Assembly: GCA_018710885.1 (NCBI GenBank)
Contig: DVJA01000017.1
Coordinates: 1-24,374 of the forward strand
Source: Scatomorpha merdigallinarum
GTDB taxonomy: Bacteria > Bacillota > Clostridia > Oscillospirales > Oscillospiraceae
Reading direction: 5' to 3'
Length of the DNA: 24,374 nt
In this document: positions 8,138 through 16,200 of the stretch, in pieces
How the letters are laid out: every line of letters begins with the position of its first letter
How positions within the stretch are numbered: the first letter of the stretch is position 1
The notes under the pieces: model-generated
Database searches by the model: none
Seen by the model: only the letters and a program-made list of their open reading frames with translations
Told to the model about the DNA's origin: nothing
Made by a program: the position numbers and the translations under genes

Positions 8138-9826
8138 GTGAACATAAACGGCAGCTTTGAGACCTCGCTGCAAACGGGCGATTCAGCGCTCCTGGTAATG
8201 CTGTTGCTCTCCTTTGTAATAGCGGTGGCGTGCGGGATAGTGGTCTACAGCATCTTTTATCTATCTGTCACCTCGAATTCCCAGCGTCTGGGACAGTATC
8301 TATGCGCCGGCACGACAAAGCGGCAGATGAAAGGTCTGATACGCCGCGAAGGCCTGTTGCTCACCGCGCTCGCTCTGCCCGCCTCCCTCACTCTCAGCGG
8401 CTTAATTGCCTACGCCGTCACACCTGACGGGTGGAGCTGGCAAAACTTTGCGCTGCTGTGTGCCATTGCCTCCGTATGCGGAGCGTTGACCGTACAGCTC
8501 TCGCTCAGGAAGCCTGCCGCTATGGCAGCCATGATCTCACCCGTGGAAGCCGCTCACAGCACTGCTTCCGACCGTGAAATCAAGCGCCACGGCAAGAGTA
8601 GCGCCGAGCTATCGCCGCGCCGTCTCGCCCTCATATCCTGGTCGGTTGGTAGGCGCAAATGGCTGCTGACCACCCTGTCGCTAACCTTCAGCGGGGTGTT
8701 GTTCATGACTGCCGCGACATGGATGTCCTCGTGGGATGACGACGCCTACTCACGCCAGAGCGGCTTTCAGGACAACGAGTACCACATCTCCTATCTCTAT
8801 GACCACAGCTATCCCAGAACCTACGGCATAACCGAAATGCAGATTGGCGGCCACCTCAGTCCCGAGCTGGAAGCCGACATTCTCGCCCTGCCCCACGTCG
8901 CCGGCTTGCGTGTCGAACACGAGGCCGTGGGCAATGTGAGATATCAGGGCGCCAGCTTTTTGCAGAGCTTTTACCCGCTCACGCGCGAGGACGCAGAGTA
9001 CTTCGAGCTCGACGCACAGGGCGACAACAGCTATGACTACCTTGCCGGGCACGATGCCATATTCATCACCAACAGCGCCTTCAGCGAGAACGTCAACGGC
9101 GTGAACTTTACACCAGGTAAAGCTATTATGCTCCACTACTTTGACGGCGAAGAGCACACCGTGGAGTTGGAAATCGCCGCAGTCAGCGAGGACATGGTTG
9201 AAAATGGAGACGACCGGCCCACCTTTTGCATGGCCGACACAACGGTACGCAAACTCTGGGGCGATATGAACACCGCTTCCACATTTTACATCACTGCCGA
9301 AGACTACGCCGAATACGGCAACGAGCTCGAGGGCAATCTTAGCTCTCTGGTTGAGCAATACCCCGATCTCTCCCTGAGCACATTGCGTGAACAAACTATA
9401 GAGGACTCCGGCGCCATTCGCCAGCAAAAGCAGCAGATATACGGCATTTCGGCGCTGCTCATAATCTTCGGAATATTTAACCTCGCCAACACTGTTCTCA
9501 GCAGCTTCGCCGTGCGGCGGCGGGAATTTTCAGTTTTGGAATCTCTCGGCATGGAGCAGAGGCAACTGAAGAGCATGCTGCGCTTTGAAAGCCTGCTGCA
9601 AATTGTGCCCAGCCTACTGCTGACGCTCACATTGGGCACACTCTGCGGCTGGACTCTGGTATGGTGGCTGCACCGCTCGGCAGCATACCTCGAGTACAGC
9701 TTCCCAGCCGCTGCCGCGGCACTGTACGTACTCTGCATAGCTGTGCTGCCCGTTGTACTCAACTCGGGATGCTTGCGTGCCATGGAGCGAACGCCCCTGA
9801 CGCAGCGCACACGCTGCGAGGAGTAG
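8138..9826 (+). CDS. 3' fragment of permease B (both FtsX domains)
   Basis: This is the open frame after the amber codon, 562 residues from the GTG at 8138. It holds three TMs with the coupling segment YLCAGTTKRQMKGLIRRE, then TM5, the second extracellular domain and the last three TMs with REFSVLESLGMEQRQLK. The GTG lacks a convincing ribosome site (only a weak AGGG 15 bases upstream), so independent translation is doubtful. It may be silent or reached by readthrough. Confidence 0.45.
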   Translation: MNINGSFETSLQTGDSALLVMLLLSFVIAVACGIVVYSIFYLSVTSNSQRLGQYLCAGTTKRQMKGLIRREGLLLTALALPASLTLSGLIAYAVTPDGWSWQNFALLCAIASVCGALTVQLSLRKPAAMAAMISPVEAAHSTASDREIKRHGKSSAELSPRRLALISWSVGRRKWLLTTLSLTFSGVLFMTAATWMSSWDDDAYSRQSGFQDNEYHISYLYDHSYPRTYGITEMQIGGHLSPELEADILALPHVAGLRVEHEAVGNVRYQGASFLQSFYPLTREDAEYFELDAQGDNSYDYLAGHDAIFITNSAFSENVNGVNFTPGKAIMLHYFDGEEHTVELEIAAVSEDMVENGDDRPTFCMADTTVRKLWGDMNTASTFYITAEDYAEYGNELEGNLSSLVEQYPDLSLSTLREQTIEDSGAIRQQKQQIYGISALLIIFGIFNLANTVLSSFAVRRREFSVLESLGMEQRQLKSMLRFESLLQIVPSLLLTLTLGTLCGWTLVWWLHRSAAYLEYSFPAAAAALYVLCIAVLPVVLNSGCLRAMERTPLTQRTRCEE

Positions 9827-9883
9827 AAAGTCACAAAACTGTACCACGCATGTACCTTGATTGAGACCTTGACCTGCTATCAT
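9827..9883 (+). promoter_or_regulatory. BceR-like box and promoter of transporter unit C
   Basis: The same 19-base sequence as upstream of unit B lies at 9827-9845, starting at the base after permease B's stop codon. TATCAT (9878-9883) is 32 bases downstream, matching the other site's spacing. A second TGTACC follows 11 bases after the first (9840-9845 and 9851-9856), which could be an extra half-site. A near-perfect AAAGGAGG (9915-9922) precedes the ATPase start. Confidence 0.67.
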
Positions 9884-9930
9884 ACAGGCAAAGAGGAAAG
9901 CTCTCGACAAAGCAAAAGGAGGACAACAAC

Positions 9931-10602
9931 ATGGAAACCATACTTCAGGCCCGTGGGGTCAAGAAATATTACGGCAAGGGCGAAACTGAGGTCCGTGCCC
10001 TGGACGGCGTGGATCTCGACATAGAGCGCGGCAAGTTCACTGCCATAATCGGCACGTCCGGCTCGGGCAAGTCCACCCTGCTGAACATGCTCGGCGGGCT
10101 GGACACCCCCACCGAAGGCAGCATCAAAGTCGGCGGCACGGAGCTCGCCAGGCTCAACAGCGAGGAGGCCACTATTTTCCGGCGCAAACAGATAGGCTTC
10201 ATCTTCCAGAACTACAACCTCATGCCCGTCCTGAGCGTCTGGGAAAACATCATCTTCCCCATTTCACTCGACGGCCGCAAGCCGGACAGGACCTTCATCA
10301 TGGAAATTGTGCGCCTGCTCGGCCTGGAGAAAAAGCTCGACAGCCTGCCTAACAACCTCTCCGGCGGCCAGCAGCAGCGTGTGGCTATCGCCCGCGCCCT
10401 CGCCAGCAAGCCGTCCATAATTCTCGCCGACGAGCCCACGGGAAACCTGGACAGCAAGACCAGCGACGACGTAATAGGCCTACTCAAAATGACCAGCCGC
10501 CAGTTCGACCAGACCATAGTCATGATAACCCACAACCCGGAGATTGCCGCGATGGCCGACCGCGTCATCCGCATTGAGGACGGCCACATAGTTGCCCAGT
10601 GA
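9931..10602 (+). CDS. ABC transporter ATP-binding protein (unit C)
   Basis: A 223-residue MacB/LolD-type ATPase with all motifs: Walker A GTSGSGKST (41-49), Q93 in IFQNYNL, signature LSGGQQQR (143-150), Walker B IILADEPT with E168, D-loop NLDS, switch H201. The ribosome site AAAGGAGG is ideal, the strongest among the transporter genes. It is a close paralog of the ATPase at 3527, sharing the KKY-G-GE, RALDGVDL-type and ALA-KP-IILADEPTGNLDSK segments. It is followed after 10 bases by its permease. Since unit B has no ATPase of its own, this protein may energise both permeases. Confidence 0.96.
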   Translation: METILQARGVKKYYGKGETEVRALDGVDLDIERGKFTAIIGTSGSGKSTLLNMLGGLDTPTEGSIKVGGTELARLNSEEATIFRRKQIGFIFQNYNLMPVLSVWENIIFPISLDGRKPDRTFIMEIVRLLGLEKKLDSLPNNLSGGQQQRVAIARALASKPSIILADEPTGNLDSKTSDDVIGLLKMTSRQFDQTIVMITHNPEIAAMADRVIRIEDGHIVAQ

Positions 10603-10612
10603 GGTGAGCGCA

Positions 10613-13159
10613 ATGCACGAAGAACAAAAGACCTTTCGCCCCATAAGCACGCTTATCAAGCGTCTTTTCCGCGCAAACCGCTCGCGCAACCTTGTGGCCG
10701 TGCTGGCCATATTGATGACCTCGATGATGTTCACAACCCTTTTCACCTTGACGCAAAGTATGAGCCGCAACCTGGTTGAAATGGCCTTCCGTCAGACCGG
10801 CTACGACACCGAGGCGTCCATCCGCGGCCTGACGGAAGAACAGGCCGGCAAGCTGGAAGCTCACCCGGACGTGTCTGAGCTTGGACGCAGCATAGTTCTC
10901 GGCCTCGCCACAAACCGTGAGCTCACCGGCCAATCCGTCGAGGTGCGTTGGGCCGACGACACTTATGCCAGCCACTCCTTCGCCCTGCCCACCACGGGCC
11001 GCATGCCGGAGGAGACCGGTGAGATAGCCCTGGACACGCTGACGCTCCACAGGCTCGGAGTGCCACAGGAACTCGGTGCGCGCGTGACGCTCGAGTGGGA
11101 CCGGGACGGCGAACCCGTCACGGGCGAATTCACCCTCTGCGGCTACTGGGATGGCAATGAGTCCAGCTACTCTTCCATGGCCTGGGTCAGCCGCGAGTAC
11201 GCCGACGAGATGACCGGCAGCAATGTCTCCACCGACCCCGACGCCATATTCGGCCTGCTCATGGTACAGGTAAGCCTGGCAAGTGATAACAGCATAGACG
11301 CCAATATGGAGCGTATTCTGGCCGACACCGGCCTGGACCTCGAATACAGCGTCAACCTCGCCTACACGCCAGAAATGGGCGCCATGGCCGCGCAGGAAAG
11401 CCTGCCCATGTACCTCGGCATGGTGCTGGTGTTCATCGCCGGCTACCTCATCATCTACAACATCTTCCAGATAAGCGTCACCGCCGACGTCCAACTCTAT
11501 GGCAAGCTGAAAACTCTAGGCACCACCAAGCGCCAGCTCAAGAAGCTAATATACGGCCAGGCAAACCGTCTTTGCATCATCGGCGTGCCGCTCGGCCTGG
11601 TACTCGGTTGGCTGCTGGGGCGCGTGCTTGTACCAGTGCTCATGGGCACGGAGAGTGGCGAGTCCATCGTCTCCGCGAGCCCGGTAATATTCCTCGGCTC
11701 GGCGCTCTTTGCCTGGGTCACAGTGCTGATCTCCTGCCTGCGTCCGGCGCGGCTGGCCGGTAAGGTCTCTCCCATCGAGGCCTTGCGCATGAGCGACGCG
11801 GACAGCGGCAGCAAAAAGGCATCCAAGCGCAGCGGCAGCGCCTCCATAGCCTCTATGGCCTGGGCCAACCTCTGGCGCAACAAGAAGCGCACTATAACCG
11901 TTATCTGCTCGCTCACGCTCGGACTTGTACTGCTAAGCTGCTTCTATGCCAAGAATGCGGCCTTCGACATGGACAAATACCTAGCCGACCTCACGATTGC
12001 GGACTTCACACTCAGCGACGTGACAGACGAGGACTACATGAACGGCTATGACCCGCACGGCACGACGCTGACGTCCACTCTCGTTGCAGACGCCGAGGCT
12101 CTCAAAGGTTTGGAGGCCGTAGGTCATCAGTACAGCGCTCAGTTTGACTGGCAGATGGACGCTCAGACTACGGCCAACGTCGCCGCGTTCTACACGGAGG
12201 ACAAACTGGCCGATTGGGAAACCTACGACTCCTACGGCGCCAACCAGCTCCGCGACGCCCTGAACACGGGCGAGGCCTCCGCGGTAGTATACGGCCTTGA
12301 CGGCATACCACTCGACACGCTCACTCAGGGCATGTACATCCTCGACGGCAGTTTTGACGCCGAAGCCTTTGCAAGCGGCGATTACATTCTGGCCGTCGGC
12401 CCGAGCATAGAACTCGGGGAGAGTTACGACATACTGCCTGCGCCCGAAGTCGGCAGCAAAGTCGAGCTTGATGGCCGGACATACACCGTGATGGCGGTCG
12501 TGTACCCGCTCGCGCCTGTAACCCAGCTTGCCAGCGAGCAAGGGGCGTCGGAAAAATATGAGATGCGTTTCATTTTGCCCACGGCAACCTTCCTGGAACT
12601 CTGGCCCGATCACACGCTGCGGCAGCTCTTCATCAATGTCGGCGATGGGTACGTTGAGGCCGCGCAGAGCTTCCTCGACGACTACAACGATAACGTTGAC
12701 CCAACGCTGCCCGTCACTTCCCGCGCCAGCATGGCCGCGCAGTACGAGAGCGAGACCCGCTCTACCGCCGTCATGGGCAATGCGGTCAGCGTGGTGATAG
12801 CCCTCGTCGGAGTGCTGAACTTCATCAACTCCATGGTCACAGCTATTGTCTCACGCAAGCGTGAATTTGCCGTCATTCAGAGCGTCGGCATGACGAAGAA
12901 GCAGCTCAACCGCATGCTGGTAGACGAAGGGCTCTATTACGCGGCGCTCACGCTGCTGGCGTCCTATGTACTCAGCGCCGTAGGCGTCGGCGTAGTCGTG
13001 CGCGCCATGGTCGCCGGGGGCTTCACCACCTTCCGTTTCACCCTCCTGCCGCTGCTGATCTGCACGCCTATACTGCTGATTTTCGCCGTACTCATCCCCT
13101 ATCTTTGCTTCCGCAACCTGGAAAAACACAGCATAGTTGAAAGGCTGAGGATGGAGTAA
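10613..13159 (+). CDS. FtsX-like ABC permease, two-domain (unit C)
   Basis: An 848-residue paralog of permease A. The start at 10613 is chosen because GAGGTG (10601-10606) lies just upstream; the longer frame from 10592 would run into the ATPase gene. Architecture: TM1 (about 25-45), extracellular domain 1 with LTEEQAGKLEAHPDV and PTTGRMPEETGEIALD, which align clearly with permease A; three TMs with YGKLKTLGTTKRQLKKL; TM5 (NKKRTITVICSLTLGLVLL); extracellular domain 2; and three TMs with REFAVIQSVGMTKKQLNRM. It forms a transporter with the preceding ATPase. Export of, or protection against, a membrane-active compound is likely from the regulatory context, but the substrate is not known. Confidence 0.92.
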   Translation: MHEEQKTFRPISTLIKRLFRANRSRNLVAVLAILMTSMMFTTLFTLTQSMSRNLVEMAFRQTGYDTEASIRGLTEEQAGKLEAHPDVSELGRSIVLGLATNRELTGQSVEVRWADDTYASHSFALPTTGRMPEETGEIALDTLTLHRLGVPQELGARVTLEWDRDGEPVTGEFTLCGYWDGNESSYSSMAWVSREYADEMTGSNVSTDPDAIFGLLMVQVSLASDNSIDANMERILADTGLDLEYSVNLAYTPEMGAMAAQESLPMYLGMVLVFIAGYLIIYNIFQISVTADVQLYGKLKTLGTTKRQLKKLIYGQANRLCIIGVPLGLVLGWLLGRVLVPVLMGTESGESIVSASPVIFLGSALFAWVTVLISCLRPARLAGKVSPIEALRMSDADSGSKKASKRSGSASIASMAWANLWRNKKRTITVICSLTLGLVLLSCFYAKNAAFDMDKYLADLTIADFTLSDVTDEDYMNGYDPHGTTLTSTLVADAEALKGLEAVGHQYSAQFDWQMDAQTTANVAAFYTEDKLADWETYDSYGANQLRDALNTGEASAVVYGLDGIPLDTLTQGMYILDGSFDAEAFASGDYILAVGPSIELGESYDILPAPEVGSKVELDGRTYTVMAVVYPLAPVTQLASEQGASEKYEMRFILPTATFLELWPDHTLRQLFINVGDGYVEAAQSFLDDYNDNVDPTLPVTSRASMAAQYESETRSTAVMGNAVSVVIALVGVLNFINSMVTAIVSRKREFAVIQSVGMTKKQLNRMLVDEGLYYAALTLLASYVLSAVGVGVVVRAMVAGGFTTFRFTLLPLLICTPILLIFAVLIPYLCFRNLEKHSIVERLRME

Positions 13160-13174
13160 ACCCCAGGCAGCGCA

Positions 13175-13212
13175 AAGGGACCGGGTTTAACCCGGTCCCT
13201 TCTTCGTTTTTT
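13175..13212 (+). terminator. Terminator of transporter unit C
   Basis: A 13-base perfect inverted repeat, AAGGGACCGGGTT (13175-13187) with 13189-13201, then a T run at 13207-13212. It stops plus-strand transcription 15 bases after permease C. The hairpin may also serve the convergent S-layer gene ending at 13217, although the minus-strand T run is only three bases. Confidence 0.9.
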
Positions 13213-13216
13213 ACTT

Positions 13217-16200
13217 TTACTTACCTGTGCCTTCCACGAAGCGCATCAGCATCGCGGCGGCTTGGGCGCGGGTCGCTGTGCCCTGCGGCGCGAGCGTTGA
13301 ATCGCTCACGCCGGTGATTACTCCCTCACCGCAGGCCCACTGCAACGCCTCTATAGCGTACTCGCTGATGGACGCGAAGTCCGTGTAACTTAGGATATTC
13401 GTGTTCTCTCCCGCGCTCACGTCGTAGCCCTTGTACTGCGCGTAGCGGTAGAGGATAGACGCAAACTGCTCCCGCGTCACGGCTGTGCCGGGCGCAAAGC
13501 TTGTCTCGCTCACGCCGTTGACTATGCCCTCACTGGCCGCCCAGCGCACCGCTTCCGTGTACCACTCGCCGCCGCTCACATCCTCAAACGGCAGCGCGTA
13601 ATTCACCACCGGCTCGCCGTCGAGCCGCCAGAGTATTGTCACCAGCTGTGCGCGCGTCACTTCGCCGTTCGGGTCGAAGAGCGTCTCGCTCACGCCGTCC
13701 ATCAGGCCGTTTTCGTACACATACGCCACATACTCATAGAACCAGTCGCCGCGGCTCACGTCCGTGAAGGGCAGGCCGCCGCTGGGCGCAAAGTACGCGC
13801 TGACTGTAACGTCGTGCGCCGGCATCGTGAAGCTGGCGCCTTCAATGCGCTCGCCGTCTACTGTTATGTAAACTAATTCCTGCCCCTCGTCCGGTGTCAC
13901 CGTGAACGTTATTACCGTCCCCGCGCTGGCGTTGAACAGGCTCGGCCTGATGCTGCCGCCGCTGATGTCCTCGTCGATGACGATTTCATAGGTGTCGGGC
14001 AGGTTAGAGGTGCGCTCCCAGCGCGCGTAAAAGACCTTGTCGCCCAGGTCTGCGGCGCTTATCTGCATGTAGGGGCCGTCGGTAAAGTCCTCGTCCGCGT
14101 ACCAGCCGTCAAAGCGGTAACCGCTGCGCCAGACTTCGCCCTCGCCGGGCAGCGCAGCGCCCACGCCGTAGGTGTAGCTTGTAACGTCCGCGCCCTCAGC
14201 TATCGTGCCGCCGTTGGCGTGCAGCGTAACGCTGTAATCGCTCGCCGTCCACTTGGCGTAGAACTCCTTGTCGCCCGCGTCGGTGGCTGTAATTGCAGTG
14301 ACGGGGCTGCCGCTGAGCTCTGCATTATCGTACCAGCCGTCGAAGGTGTAGCCGGTGCGCGTGATGTTTTCTGCCGTCGGGAGCACAGCTCCCACGCCGT
14401 AGGTGTAGCTTGTGACGACCGCGCCCTCCGCTATCGTGCCGCCGTTGGCGTGCAGCGTAACGTTATACCGCACTTCGCCGACGTAGCTATTGAAATACTG
14501 TCCGCTTATTTGGATACTCGTTTCTGTCGCAAACGGCGAACCCGTAATTTCCGTTGCAGCGTTGGACATGGCGTCCCAATTCAGTGAGCCATACTCAGAT
14601 ATAAGTTCATTCAGTGTACTTACGGCAATCAGTTCCCCGGCGTCAGGGTTTACCGTCAGAGCATACCCCGCAGTAACACCGGAGTTCTGTCCGGCCGCTT
14701 CGACCTCGCCGCCGCTTATGACGACGCTCGATTCTGAATTAATTCCGCTGCTGTTATTTGTAGCATGCCCTGCAGTACTACTAATTGTACTGCCATTGGC
14801 TGTGACAGTACCGCCGCTTATGGTGACTTGCGATTCCGAGCTAACTCCACAGCTATTTATGATGATGCTTAATTCTGTACCAGCAGCAAATGTACCGCCC
14901 TTGGCTGTAACGGTGCCGCCAGAGATAGTGACGCCGTCAACACTACCTCTGCCGTTGATGCCGCAGAAGTATAAATAATTGGTAAGACCATGCTCATTAA
15001 CATTCAAGTAGCCCCTAAAGTTTCCACCACTAGCAGTGACTTCGCCGTCAGTTATCTTGACTTTGGAAGCACTGATGCCGCTGCTTTCCATTCTTCCATA
15101 GGAGGAAACGCTACAGTTACAGTAGATGTTGCCGCCGTTGGCCTCGACAACGCCGCCAGTTATGATTACGCTGCTATCACTGTAAATGCCGCAGCTTGCT
15201 AAGGGAAACACCGTATTTAACTTACCGCCCGTGGCCGTGACCGTACCGCTGGAGATGGTAACGCTGCCCTTGGCATATATGCCATAGCTTGAACACACAG
15301 CTGCTTTTTCATAGTCACCACCCTTAGCGTTGACCGTACCAGCGTTTATGCTGACGTCTCCCACGGCGTAAATGCCGTAGCTGTTTACAGCTTCTCCACC
15401 GCTGACGTTTAAGGAGCCGTCGCCGTCTATTGTAAGGCTGCCGCCGTATATGCCGTATCTGCCGATGGTATTTTCCGGCCAGGCCACGGTGTTCGCGCCT
15501 TCCAGCACAATAGTCAGATTGCTGTTGCAGTAGATCGCTGCGTCATTGTGCTCACCCTGTGTTATCGTCGCGCCATCGAGCGTCAGCGTTTCGCCGTCCC
15601 ATTTGATGTTGTAGTCGTTCTCGTTTCCACCAACTGTGACCGCGCCGCTATCGTTCGTTTTGGCGTAGGCGGGGTTACTCTCGTCGCCGTACAGTCCCAC
15701 GCCGCCGACGTGGATGTTGAATCCATCGCTGTGGAAGTATTTGGCACCGGCAATGTAGTCTGTAATATCTATCTCCGTCGTAAACGGCGAACCTGTGATT
15801 AGCGTTGCGCTATCGGCATCCGCGCCTGCCACTACTGAGATTTCTCTGACATTCTCCGGCTTGATTGTGACGGTATCACCAGATATAACACTAATACCCG
15901 CCGTGTCGCCGGTCGCGGTGACAACGCCGCCGGTGATGACAACGTTACCCCAGATGCCAGAGCTGGTAAGATTTTCTTCCACGTTTTCTCTTGCTCTCGC
16001 ATTTACAACGCCACTGTTGATGGTGATTCCGCTTTTTGCATATATGCCAAAAGAATCCACAATTCCACTTGTTGCAATTGCATCTACCGTGCCCGCGTTG
16101 ATGGTGATGGCTCCAGAAGAACATATGCCATAGTTTCTTCCATTAGCGGTTATATCGCCGCCGTTTATGGTGAGGCCATTGGTGTAAATACCATATGACC

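Larger units (their letters stand above)
7448..9826 (+). pseudogene. FtsX-like permease gene split by in-frame amber codon (unit B)
   Basis: One reading frame from 7448 to 9826 encodes a permease of the same 1+3/1+3 architecture as its two neighbours (about 790 residues if read through), but it carries a TAG at 8117-8119. The codons before and after (ALD-stop-GIERAN) are in the same frame, and homology to the family continues smoothly, so this is a single nonsense change, easily CAG to TAG. The stop lies at the end of the first extracellular domain, about 20 residues before TM2. The following 560 codons remain open, so the lesion is recent, or is suppressed, or is a sequencing error. No ATPase gene belongs to this unit; the ATPase encoded at 9931 could serve it. 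Its promoter has the BceR-like box. Confidence 0.8.

Noticed and set aside
8138..9826. Downstream half of permease B as a separate normal gene
   Set aside because: It has no ribosome site before the GTG, the same frame as the upstream half, and a family architecture that needs both halves.
10565..11494. 309-codon minus-strand open frame opposite permease C
   Set aside because: It lies fully antisense to a gene with clear FtsX homology, has no recognisable domain or ribosome site, and is the usual shadow frame of GC-rich coding DNA. The same holds for 3521-4276, 1395-1859 and 8750-9427 on the minus strand.
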